Assembly: GCA_025455985.1 (NCBI GenBank)
Contig: JALOLM010000026.1
Span: 1 to 15,969, forward strand
DNA from: Candidatus Nanopelagicales bacterium
Lineage (GTDB): Bacteria > Actinomycetota > Actinomycetes > S36-B12 > UBA10799
Direction: 5' to 3'
DNA length: 15,969 nt
Shown: positions 6,614 through 13,683 of the stretch, one piece after another
Position numbering within the stretch: position 1 is the stretch's first letter
Layout: every line of letters starts with the position of its first letter
Program-made: the position numbers and the translations under genes
Notes under the pieces: generated by a model
Databases searched by the model: none
What the model was told of the DNA's origin: nothing
The model's input: the letters and a program-made list of their open reading frames with translations, nothing else

Positions 6614-8049
6614 AACAGTCTCGGGTCCAGATGGCCGAACGGTCGCTCCTGCGGCAGCGAGATGGTGTGACCGGTCTCGATGGCATCTGCGATCCGGTGG
6701 AAACTGCCGTGGTGGCCGCTGTGGCGGGCGGTCGCGTACTGCGCGGCGCTGTCCTTGCTCACCATGAACGCCCAGTCGCTGGACAGGGCCAACAGCGCCT
6801 GGGTGGCCAGCGCCTGTTGGCGGGGATCGCCGGGATGAGCGTCCGCGGTCTTGAGCCACCGGCGCATCAACTCGTCATTGTCGTCCACCATCGACGCCAC
6901 GGCCGGACCGTTCCACACCCGGAAGTCCTTGCCCGTCCCCCAGGAGCCCGGTTCGGGATCGATGCGCCCGGCCGCCAGTTCCCGCGCCTGGGACAACGTC
7001 GTGACCTTGATGCCGGCCTGCGGCAGAAGCGAGAGAACAGCCTCCAGCCAGGCCGGACCTTCGTGCCACCAATGGCCGAACAACTCGGTGTCGTACGCGG
7101 CCACGACCAACGGGTCACGCGTGTGTTCGCCGAGGTCCAGCAGTCGTCGGCGCACCACATTGACGAAGTCGCGCGCATCACGGGCAACTGCGGCTGCGGC
7201 TGCACTCTCGTCGTAGGGCGCCTTGTCGGTGCCGTGCACTGTCGACGAGGTCACTCTGCGGGTGCGGAAGCCGAGGTCGTCGACCACGTGGAACTCGCGG
7301 TACTCGTGATGGCCCGGATACCCCTTGCGCGGCGACCAGACGCGGTAGGTCACGTCCAGATCCCGACCGAACGCCACCACGTCGGTGTCGCCCACCGTCC
7401 ACGGGCTGCTCGTAGGCCGTCCGACGTGCAGCATGGTGGGCCCGTCCATCAGGAAATGGCCAACGCCCTGGCCCTGGTAGAGCTTCTCCAAGCCCGGCCG
7501 GTAGCCGCATTCCGGCGCCCAGATCCCGGCCGCCGCCGTTCCGAAGCGAACCCGGTGGTCGTCCAATCCCGTGCGCAATGCGAAGTCCGCCACCCGGTCG
7601 TCGAGTAAGGGCTGGAAGGGATGGGTGGCCGGACCGGCCAGCAGTTCGATGGCTCTGGCATCGGCCAGGCGCCGGAAGGCGGGGGAGAAGCCTGCCCGGT
7701 GTGTGCTCTGCAGCGCTGACACTGTGGCGTGGGCCTGTCGTGCCTCGCGGTTGCCGGCCACCGGATCGCGCTGCGCCAGTTCCTGTGCCCGCCACATCCA
7801 GTGCGCGGCCCAGTTCGACGCATCCGTGATCACCGCGGGGTCGTCCAGCTGGGCGGCTAGTACCGGCGTCACTCCGACGGTCACGAGATCACGCCCGCCG
7901 CGCTCGGCGAGCCTGTCCAATGTCGCCAGCACGGGCACGTAGCTGGTCGCGATGGCCTGGTAGAGCCACTCCTCCCCGACCGGCCAGGTGCCGTGTCCGC
8001 GCAGCCACGGCAGATGGCTGTGGAGCACCAGCGCGAAGCGCCCGATCAC
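6610..8049 (-). CDS. GH57 alpha-glucan branching enzyme-like protein, Rv3031-like
   Basis: This 479-residue GH57 family protein belongs to the branching-enzyme type, which cuts an alpha-1,4 chain and re-attaches it through an alpha-1,6 bond. It opens with LVLHSHLPWLRGHG (7-20), the first conserved GH57 region. Expected catalytic residues are E180 in GIWAPECGYRPG (nucleophile region) and D320 in AAYDTELFGHWWHEGP (acid/base region), both intact. VHGTDKAPYD (271-280) and a C-terminal helical domain with SSDWAFMVSKDSAAQYA (423-439) complete the family layout. The GTG at 8049 overlaps the upstream methyltransferase TGA as GTGA, and the protein's stop overlaps the glycosyltransferase GTG in the same way. 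Mycobacterial Rv3031 sits in the same place and is linked to methylglucose lipopolysaccharide. Some GH57 members act as amylases or transferases instead, so branching activity is likely rather than certain. Confidence 0.87.
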   Translation of the reverse strand: MIGRFALVLHSHLPWLRGHGTWPVGEEWLYQAIATSYVPVLATLDRLAERGGRDLVTVGVTPVLAAQLDDPAVITDASNWAAHWMWRAQELAQRDPVAGNREARQAHATVSALQSTHRAGFSPAFRRLADARAIELLAGPATHPFQPLLDDRVADFALRTGLDDHRVRFGTAAAGIWAPECGYRPGLEKLYQGQGVGHFLMDGPTMLHVGRPTSSPWTVGDTDVVAFGRDLDVTYRVWSPRKGYPGHHEYREFHVVDDLGFRTRRVTSSTVHGTDKAPYDESAAAAAVARDARDFVNVVRRRLLDLGEHTRDPLVVAAYDTELFGHWWHEGPAWLEAVLSLLPQAGIKVTTLSQARELAAGRIDPEPGSWGTGKDFRVWNGPAVASMVDDNDELMRRWLKTADAHPGDPRQQALATQALLALSSDWAFMVSKDSAAQYATARHSGHHGSFHRIADAIETGHTISLPQERPFGHLDPRLL

Positions 8050-8750
8050 CGGGCCACCGCGATGAGGTCGAGGCAATCAGCCACATCAGCGGAGATCTCG
8101 AAGTCCTCGGTGGACACGCTTGACACGTACTGTTCGAGTTCCGCGGGCCACTGTCCGGACAGGGCCGCGTCAATCTGTTCGGTGATCAGGCCGGGGCGTT
8201 CGCGCAGGCGCGGGCCGTGGTGTACGCCGAACAGGTCCACGTGTGTGAATCCTGCTTCCAGGAGCAGGCCCCTCAGTTGCTCGGCGTCGAACTCCTCGAC
8301 GTGGAACGGGTTGGTGGGACGCTCGCCCCTGCCCAGACCGGGCGAGAAGGTCAGCCGGTTCGGGGTGCTCACGCAGGTCCACTGCGCGATCCGGTGTGTT
8401 TGTGCCAAGAAGGCCGGCAAGGCCCACAGGTGCTCGATGACCTGCAGGCTCACCACCGCGTCGACGTGTGCGAACGGAAGGTCAGCGAGGTTGGCCCGCA
8501 CGTGCGGTAGCTGGTAGCGCTCAGCGCTGTGGTTGATCGCGGCTTCGTCGTAGTCGACAGCGATCACCCGGGCACCGGCGTCGTGGAGGATCCGAGCACC
8601 GTAGCCCTCACCGGAGCCGGCCTCCACCACGGTCTGGCCGGTGCAGCGCGCCGCCAGCCAGTGATACACCACTTCATGGCGGGCGAACCAGTACTGCTCG
8701 CGGGCGATGCCCGGCACGGTGCGCTCACCGGTCAGCGGCAGTTCGGTCAC
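8046..8750 (-). CDS. SAM-dependent methyltransferase, Rv3030-like, putative glucan O-methyltransferase
   Basis: This 234-residue class I methyltransferase has motif I TVVEAGSGEGYGA (40-52), acidic loop VIAVDYDEAAI (62-72), VVSLQVIEHLW (99-109) and CVSTPNRLTFSPG (126-138). The opening LTGERTVPG, followed by EQYWFARHEVVYHWLAARC, and the later NPFHVEEFDAEQL closely match what I recall of mycobacterial Rv3030, first gene of the three-gene set for methylglucose lipopolysaccharide. A methyltransferase acting on sugar hydroxyls of the glucan is therefore the best guess; the methylated position is not readable from the sequence. The start is a GTG at 8750 with no Shine-Dalgarno box, but TAGCCT lies seven bases upstream on the minus strand, so the mRNA is probably leaderless. 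It heads the operon with the GH57 and GT4 genes and is divergent from etfB. Confidence 0.87.
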   Translation of the reverse strand: MTELPLTGERTVPGIAREQYWFARHEVVYHWLAARCTGQTVVEAGSGEGYGARILHDAGARVIAVDYDEAAINHSAERYQLPHVRANLADLPFAHVDAVVSLQVIEHLWALPAFLAQTHRIAQWTCVSTPNRLTFSPGLGRGERPTNPFHVEEFDAEQLRGLLLEAGFTHVDLFGVHHGPRLRERPGLITEQIDAALSGQWPAELEQYVSSVSTEDFEISADVADCLDLIAVAR

Positions 8751-8787
8751 ACGATCAGGCTACGTGGGCGTGCTGTGGGTCCGACCC
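8750..8787 (-). promoter_or_regulatory. Leaderless promoter of the methyltransferase-GH57-GT4 operon, with a palindrome near -30
   Basis: On the minus strand, TAGCCT (8762-8757) is followed by six bases and then GTG at 8750, placing the transcription start at the start codon. Upstream, gggtc-c-gaccc at 8777-8787 is a perfect 5-base-arm palindrome centred about 32 bases before the predicted start, where a -35 element would be. It could be an operator; no repressor is encoded in view. No TTGACA-like hexamer was found. Confidence 0.45.
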
Positions 8788-8864
8788 GTGGTGCGTGATC
8801 GCCGAAGCGCACCCGCGCAGCAGCGCCGGCGGTGGCGCTACTCAGGGGGGACACAGGCCCTGCG

Positions 8865-8934
8865 TTGGCGGCCATACTACTGGCGAGTAACATAGGGGCC
8901 ACGGTTATGAACCCGGCAACCCATCCAAGGAGGT
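8865..8934 (+). promoter_or_regulatory. etfBA promoter and ribosome binding site
   Basis: TTGGCG at 8865-8870, a 17-base spacer, and TAACAT at 8888-8893 make the best sigma-A-type promoter in the window. Transcription would begin near 8900, giving a leader of about 46 bases. AAGGAGGT at 8927-8934 lies 11 bases before the ATG at 8946. An inverted repeat, agcgcc-ggcggt-ggcgct (8822-8839), lies upstream of the -35 and might bind a regulator; that is a guess. Confidence 0.55.
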
Positions 8935-8945
8935 CGACCGCGCCC

Positions 8946-9728
8946 ATGAAGATCGTCGTCTGCGTCAAGCAGGTTCCCGACACCTGGTCGGAGAAGAAGC
9001 TCGACCCGACCACGAAGACCCTTGACCGGGACTCCGTGGACGGCGTCATGAACGAACTCGACGAGTACGCCGTCGAGGAAGCATTGAAGATCGCCGAGGC
9101 CACCAGCGGTGAGGTCACCGTGCTGTCCATGGGTCCGGCGCAGTCCACCGAGACGATCCGCAAGGCGCTGAGCATGGGTGCCGACGCAGGCATCCACATC
9201 CTCGATGACGGCCTGGCGGGGTCCGACGCGATCGCGACGTCGCTGGCCATCTCCAAGGTCCTCGAGGGTCGCGGCGCGGACCTGATCATCTTCGGTTCCG
9301 AGTCGACCGATGCCCGTATGAGCGTGATTCCGGCCATGGTGGCTGAGCGGCTGGGTGTGGCGCAGCTGACCTTCGCCAACAAGGTCGAGGCTCCCGGCGA
9401 CGGCAGTGTCAAGATCCACCGCCTGACCGACTACGGCTACGACGTCGTCGAAGCCAGCACCCCCGCGGTGATCTCGGTCGTCGAGAAGATCAACGAACCG
9501 CGATACCCCTCCTTCAAGGGCATCATGGCCGCGAAGAAGAAGCCGGTCGAGACCATCACCTTGGCCGACGCCGGTATTGAGGCGGCCACCGTGGGTCTGG
9601 GTGCTGCCTGGAGCGAGGTGGCCGAGTTCGCAGCGGCTCCGGCACGCGCAGCAGGCACAATCGTGACCGACGAGGGCAATGGCGGCGTGAAGATCGCTGA
9701 CTACCTGTCCGAGCAGAAGTTCATCTAG
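8946..9728 (+). CDS. etfB: Electron transfer flavoprotein beta subunit
   Basis: This is the small subunit of the soluble EtfAB heterodimer that takes electrons from acyl-CoA dehydrogenases and passes them toward the respiratory quinone pool. The 260-residue length is normal. The start MKIVVCVKQVPDT is the canonical N-terminus, so the ATG at 8946 is preferred over an in-frame GTG at 8832 that would lie upstream of the promoter. MNELDEYAVEEALKI (35-49), the AMP-site region GSESTDARMSVIPAMVAERLG (117-137) and the family signature around DVVEASTPAVISV and EPRYPSFKGIMAAKKK (166-199) are present. The tail YLSEQKFI is typical of actinobacterial EtfB. etfA follows after 13 bases. In M. tuberculosis the counterpart fixA (Rv3029c) is likewise divergent from Rv3030. 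Confidence 0.95.
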   Translation: MKIVVCVKQVPDTWSEKKLDPTTKTLDRDSVDGVMNELDEYAVEEALKIAEATSGEVTVLSMGPAQSTETIRKALSMGADAGIHILDDGLAGSDAIATSLAISKVLEGRGADLIIFGSESTDARMSVIPAMVAERLGVAQLTFANKVEAPGDGSVKIHRLTDYGYDVVEASTPAVISVVEKINEPRYPSFKGIMAAKKKPVETITLADAGIEAATVGLGAAWSEVAEFAAAPARAAGTIVTDEGNGGVKIADYLSEQKFI

Positions 9729-9741
9729 GGAGAACAAGACA

Positions 9742-10695
9742 ATGGCTGAAATTCTGGTACTCGTCGACCACGTCGACGGCTCGGTCAAGAAGACCGCGCT
9801 GGAACTGCTCACCTTGGCCCGCTCGCTGGGCGAGCCTTCAGCGGTGTTCGTGGGCGGTGGCATCGACTCCGCAGCCGCGACGCTGGCCGAGTACGGCGCG
9901 GTCAACATCTACGTGGCTGACGACGCAGCCTTGACCGGGCACGTGGTCGCCCCCAAGGCCGAGTTGTTGGCACAACTGGTTGCTGAGAAGTCGCCCGCCG
10001 CGGTGCTGATCACCTCCAGTGCCGAGGGCAAGGAGATCGCCGGCCGGCTGGCCGTCAAGGCCGGTAGCGGCGTCATCACTGACGCGGTGGCCGTGTCCGC
10101 AGACCTGGTCGCCACCCAGTCGATCTTCGGTGGCTCCACGATCGTGCAGTCGAAGGTGACGACAGGCACCCCGGTCATCACCGTGCGCCCCAACTCCACC
10201 GCGCCCGAAGCGGCGCCGGCGGCTGGAGCTCGCAGCGACGTCAGCGTGGCTCTGAGCCCCGTAGCCACAGCGGCGAAGATCGTGGACCGCGTTGAAGAGG
10301 CCAAGGGCGCCCGCCCCGAGCTCTCCGAAGCGGCCGTGGTCGTATCCGGTGGTCGTGGTGTGGGTGGACCGGAGGGCTTCGAGGTCATCGAGAAGCTCGC
10401 CGACTCCCTCGGCGCTGCGGTTGGCGCCTCGCGTGCCGCGACGGACGCCGGCTGGTACCCCCACCAGTACCAGGTGGGGCAGACCGGCAAGACCGTGTCG
10501 CCGCAGCTGTACATCGCAAACGGCATCTCCGGGGCGATCCAGCACCGCGCCGGCATGCAGACGTCCAAGACGATCATCGTGGTGAACAAGGACCCCGAGG
10601 CGCCCATCTTCGAACTCGCCGACTACGGCGTCGTGGGTGACCTGTTCGAGGTCGTACCGCAGTTGACCGACGAGATCGGCAAGCGCAAGGCCTGA
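9742..10695 (+). CDS. etfA: Electron transfer flavoprotein alpha subunit
   Basis: This is the FAD-binding large subunit of EtfAB, 317 residues, a normal length. Domain I (about 1-190) begins AEILVLVDHVDG. The C-terminal FAD domain holds VVSGGRGVGGPEGFE (200-214), GASRAATDAGW (228-238), QVGQTGKTVSPQLYIA (244-259) and NGISGAIQHRAGM (260-272), followed by IIVVNKDPEAPIFELADYGVVGD (278-300 region). These are the binding residues for FAD expected of the family. AGGGAGA (9727-9733) precedes the ATG by eight bases and overlaps the etfB stop. A strong hairpin just after the stop probably ends the two-gene transcript. The acyl-CoA dehydrogenase and ETF:quinone oxidoreductase partners are not in this window. 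Confidence 0.95.
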   Translation: MAEILVLVDHVDGSVKKTALELLTLARSLGEPSAVFVGGGIDSAAATLAEYGAVNIYVADDAALTGHVVAPKAELLAQLVAEKSPAAVLITSSAEGKEIAGRLAVKAGSGVITDAVAVSADLVATQSIFGGSTIVQSKVTTGTPVITVRPNSTAPEAAPAAGARSDVSVALSPVATAAKIVDRVEEAKGARPELSEAAVVVSGGRGVGGPEGFEVIEKLADSLGAAVGASRAATDAGWYPHQYQVGQTGKTVSPQLYIANGISGAIQHRAGMQTSKTIIVVNKDPEAPIFELADYGVVGDLFEVVPQLTDEIGKRKA

Positions 10696-10710
10696 TCGGC
10701 TTCTTCGCTG

Positions 10711-10749
10711 CGAGCCCCGCCACTGGGTCGGACCCGGTGGCGGGGCTCG
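10711..10749 (+). terminator. Intrinsic-type terminator after etfA
   Basis: It begins 15 bases after the etfA stop. The arms cgagccccgccactggg and cccggtggcggggctcg form a 17-base-pair, very GC-rich stem with a single G-U pair and a five-base loop (tcgga). The downstream stretch tcgtcgtat is only weakly T-rich, which is common for actinobacterial terminators. The near-perfect stem and its position directly after the gene make the call good. Confidence 0.8.
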
Positions 10750-10786
10750 TCGTATCGCCTGACTCCGGCGGGCTGTGATGCCGTTC

Positions 10787-10883
10787 CATCGGTGAGAGGT
10801 TGTGCAATCGGGGAGCGGTTGTGCAATCGGTGAGCGTTCCCACGTATGGATTCGCTCCCCGATGCAACAACCTCTCCCGGATG
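10787..10883. repeat. Fold-back intergenic repeat: 31-base inverted arms with nested 19-base direct repeats
   Basis: The left arm (10787-10817) and the reverse complement of the right arm (10853-10883) are nearly identical over 31 bases: both contain catc, then gagaggttgt, then gca, then atcggggagcg or a close variant, with only a few mismatches. The 35-base spacer starts with a second copy of a 19-base direct repeat. Units are tgagaggttgtgcaatcgg (10793-10811) and ggagcggttgtgcaatcgg (10812-10830), then tgagcg and divergence. As RNA or single-stranded DNA it would form a long hairpin. No transposase, terminal target-site duplication or known REP consensus was recognised. It may be a member of a dispersed intergenic repeat family or a regulatory site. 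Confidence 0.75.
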
Positions 10884-10943
10884 ACGGCGTGGGGCCGCGA
10901 CAGGCGTGCTCGAGCCACCACATCCGCGACCCGCCGATGCTGC

Positions 10944-10976
10944 TTGACTCGGTTTGTCAGACCCCCGGGTTAGCCT
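10944..10976 (+). promoter_or_regulatory. Possible promoter of the MBOAT-SGNH-glgP genes
   Basis: TTGACT at 10944-10949 and TAGCCT at 10971-10976 are the only promoter-like hexamers ahead of the MBOAT gene. Their 21-base spacing is longer than usual, so the -10 box may work without the -35. The predicted start is near 10983. TAGCCT is the same -10 box as seen before the enoyl-CoA hydratase and the Rv3030-like methyltransferase. Confidence 0.3.
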
Positions 10977-11021
10977 CGCGATAAGTCACGCGAGCTCTTC
11001 CCCATCGCGTGGCCCCAACAG

Positions 11022-12558
11022 GTGTCCGGTGCATTGGGGTTTGGTGTGGTCTTCCCGACGATCGAGTTCGCGGCGTTCTTCGTCGTGGTGCTCCTGCTGT
11101 CGTGGCTACTCATGCCCACTCCCAAGTACTGGAAGCCCTTCATCCTGGCGGCCTCGCTGGCGTTCTACGCCGCAGCCGACTGGCGTTGGGTGTTCTTGCT
11201 GCTGGCCTCCATCGTCGGGAACCAGGCGGCGGCCACCGTCATCACCAAGCTGGCGCGCGGTCCCGGCCGCAAGGCCGTGCTCGTGGTCGCGGTGGCGGGC
11301 AACCTGGTGTTGCTGGGCGTGTTCAAGTACCTCGGCTTCTTCGTCGAAAGCGTCAACGGCCTGGTGAGCGCGTTCGGCCTTGAGGGCGAGCAGCAGGTCC
11401 TGGAACTGGCCCTACCCGTGGGGATCAGTTTCTTCACGTTCCAGGCGATCAGTTACGTCGTGGACGTCTACCGTGGCAAGGCGCCCCTGGCCAAGCCGAT
11501 CGACACGGCGGTCTACCTGTCCTTCTTCCCGCATCTGGTTGCCGGCCCCATTGTGCGGGCCACCGAGTTCATCCCGCAGCTGGCCACGCCCCGCAGCCCG
11601 CGCAACATCCCCGCGGCGCCGGCGCTGTTCCTCATCGGCGGCGGACTGATCAAGAAGGTGGTCCTCGCCGACTTCCTCGCGGTCAATCTGGTGGACCCGG
11701 TGTTCGGCAGCCCGCAGGCGTCTTGCCATCGTCGGGTACGCCGCGCAGATCTACTGCGACTTCTCGGGATACACCGATATTGCCATTGGCCTGGCGATGC
11801 TGCTGGGCTTCTGGTTCCCGCAGAACTTCGACCAGCCCTACCGGGCGCTGAGTCTGCAGGAGTTCTGGCACCGCTGGCACATGACGCTGTCCCGCTGGCT
11901 GCGCGACTACCTGTACATCCCGCTGGGCGGCAGCCGCAAGGGTCCGCGGCGCACCACGATCAACCTCATGATCACCATGATCCTCGGCGGACTCTGGCAC
12001 GGCGCGGCGTGGACGTTCGTCATCTGGGGCGCAATGCACGGCAGCGGGCTGGCGGTCGAGCGCTGGGCCCGCCAGCGGGCGCAGAAGCTGCGTGGCACGC
12101 CAGCCATCGATCTTCGGGATCCGGATCCATCGTCGCTGGCGGCCGGCGGCACTGACCTCACCACGACCACGGTGATGGTCAAGCCGAAGCCGCGCCTGGA
12201 CGCGGTGGTCACCGCGAAGTACCCCAAGCCGGTCCTGTGGCTGGTGACCTTCACGTTCGTCTGTGTCGCCTGGGTGTTCTTCCGGTCCCCGGATGTGGCC
12301 ACGGCCCTCACTGTGCTGTCCAGGCTCGTCGTCGGCTGGACGACGGCGATCACGCTGGCCACGCCCGCGGTACTCGTGGCCCTCGCGGTGGCGATGAGCA
12401 CGCAGATCACCCCGGCGCGGGTGTGGGACCGACTTGCTGTGCAGTTTGCACGCTTGCCCTACTGGGCCCAGGGCATCGCCTTCGGCGTGTTCCTGATCGT
12501 CATCGACACGCTGGTGGGTCAGCAGGGTGTCGCCCCGTTCATCTACTTCCAGTTCTAG
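11022..12558 (+). pseudogene. MBOAT (AlgI/DltB-type) membrane O-acyltransferase, frameshifted
   Basis: MBOAT proteins of this type pass acyl groups across the membrane for O-acylation of cell-surface polymers. The first part is in frame from GTG 11022 or, more like the family start, GTG 11046 (VVFPTIEFAAFF). It holds several membrane segments, LPVGISFFTFQAISYVVDVYR and YLSFFPHLVAGPIVRA, and reaches DPVFGSP. Near 11715 the reading shifts: RLAIVGYAAQIYCDFSGYTDIA (from 11719) continues in another frame to 12558, with EFWHRWHMTLSRWLRDYLY and the invariant His in GGLWHGAAW (codon 11998-12000). The upstream frame instead runs as nonsense to a stop at 12155. Relatives have about nine residues between DPVFxSP and LAIxGYA; here seven bases remain, implying loss of about 20 bases. 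Either the gene is broken or the assembly is wrong there. The downstream part from ATG 11797 alone would lack the first helices. It is followed after 9 bases by an SGNH hydrolase, the usual partner. Confidence 0.85.
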
Positions 12559-12567
12559 GAACGTGCC

Positions 12568-13683
12568 ATGACCGACACTCTCCACGAATCGCCGGTGGAC
12601 CAGCCGCCGGCCGAACAGCCCAAACGCAATCGTGCCGACAGCTATCACCCCGCGATGCACGGCTTCGAAGGCCGCCGGATGCCCGCAGGACACATCTGGC
12701 TGGTGGTGGTCATCGCGCTGGCGATCGCTGTGCTGTTCAACTCCGGCGGCTTCCTGCGTGATGCCAACGGTATGCGCCAAGGTCTGCTGCGCACGGTCAT
12801 GGTCGGGGTCGCCACCCCGATCGACGCGGTGGCGGGGTGGCTGCACCTCGACGCCGGTCAGCAGGCCCTCGCGGGTCTGCTGGGACAGAACACCGACGAG
12901 GCCGACGGCGCGGCGCTGCTCGCTGAGCAGTCCGTGCCCGAGCCCTCCACAGCGCCCACATTGCCCGCTTTGACCAACCCCACGGCAGCAGATCCGCTGA
13001 AGATCCTGGTCGTGGGGGACTCCCTGTCCACGTTCGTCGGGCAGCAGATGTCTGCATTGCTGGCCGACTCCAAGACAGCAACGGTCAGTTCGGTCTGGCG
13101 CAACGGCACGGGCCTGACCAATCCGGCGTTCTTCAACTGGGAGGCAGGTGCCCGGTCGATCATGCGTGATGAACAACCCGACGCGGTGGTCGTGCTGATC
13201 GGCGGCAATGAGCGCAACGACATGACGCTGGGCGGCCGCACGCTGACCCCTGGCACCGCAGATTGGGAGGCGGAGTACGAACGCCGGGCTCGCGTGGTGA
13301 TGCGCGCGATCATGCAGGAGGGTGCCGAGCGGGTCTTCTGGTCCGGGCCGCCCACCGCTCGTGATCCGCAATGGAACGACGTCTACGCCGACGTCAACGC
13401 GGCCCTGTCGCGGGCGGCCGCTGACGTGCCCGGCGTGCAGTACGTGGACCTGTACGACGAGGTCCAGCCGTTCTCGATGCAGGACACCATCGATGGGGAG
13501 CGGGTGGTCGCCCGGCAGCGTGACGGGATCCACTGGACCTATCCCGGTTCGCTGCCTGCCGCCCGCCAGCAGGTGGCTGCGCTGGAGACGGTTTATGGTG
13601 ATCTCCGGGAGTCGCGATCCACCACAACGGAGGTCACCAGTGACGCGCAGCCAACGGCCGGGACCGAATCTGCAGGACCCTGA
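12568..13683 (+). CDS. Membrane-anchored SGNH/GDSL hydrolase-like protein (AlgJ/DUF459-like partner of the MBOAT)
   Basis: This 371-residue protein has a cytoplasmic N-terminus of about 40 residues, one membrane segment at about 42-58 (HIWLVVVIALAIAVLF), a Pro/Ala/Thr-rich linker (120-142), and an extracytoplasmic SGNH domain. Block I is LVVGDSLSTF with nucleophile S152, block III is IGGNERND (211-218), and block V is DGIHWT with D319 and H322; a complete catalytic set. Such proteins paired with MBOAT carriers complete O-acetylation of secreted polysaccharide or peptidoglycan-linked polymers. The acceptor here is unknown. The tail after 350 is Ser/Thr-rich. AGGA sits just before the ATG, and the gene follows the MBOAT gene by nine bases. 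Its 3' end overlaps the glgP start by 44 bases. The hydrolase is intact although its MBOAT partner is frameshifted. Confidence 0.82.
   Translation: MTDTLHESPVDQPPAEQPKRNRADSYHPAMHGFEGRRMPAGHIWLVVVIALAIAVLFNSGGFLRDANGMRQGLLRTVMVGVATPIDAVAGWLHLDAGQQALAGLLGQNTDEADGAALLAEQSVPEPSTAPTLPALTNPTAADPLKILVVGDSLSTFVGQQMSALLADSKTATVSSVWRNGTGLTNPAFFNWEAGARSIMRDEQPDAVVVLIGGNERNDMTLGGRTLTPGTADWEAEYERRARVVMRAIMQEGAERVFWSGPPTARDPQWNDVYADVNAALSRAAADVPGVQYVDLYDEVQPFSMQDTIDGERVVARQRDGIHWTYPGSLPAARQQVAALETVYGDLRESRSTTTEVTSDAQPTAGTESAGP

Larger units (their letters stand above)
10696..11021. other. 326-base intergenic region between etfA and the MBOAT gene
   Basis: No credible protein gene was seen: the short readings on both strands are low-complexity and follow the repeats. 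The region holds the etfA terminator (10711-10749), a fold-back repeat element (10787-10883), and a possible promoter with TTGACT (10944-10949) and TAGCCT (10971-10976). No tRNA or recognised riboswitch was found. Confidence 0.7.

Noticed and set aside
6614..6859. N-terminal extension of the GT4 protein (82 extra residues)
   Set aside because: The extension is Arg/Pro-rich, overlaps the GH57 gene and precedes the natural family start at the GTGA overlap.
8832..8945. N-terminal extension of EtfB by 38 residues
   Set aside because: It would begin upstream of the predicted promoter and the AAGGAGGT site; MKIVVCVKQVPDT at 8946 is the family N-terminus.
10802..10984. Short open reading frames over the fold-back repeat
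   Set aside because: They run through the inverted and direct repeats, have no ribosome site and no resemblance to a protein family.
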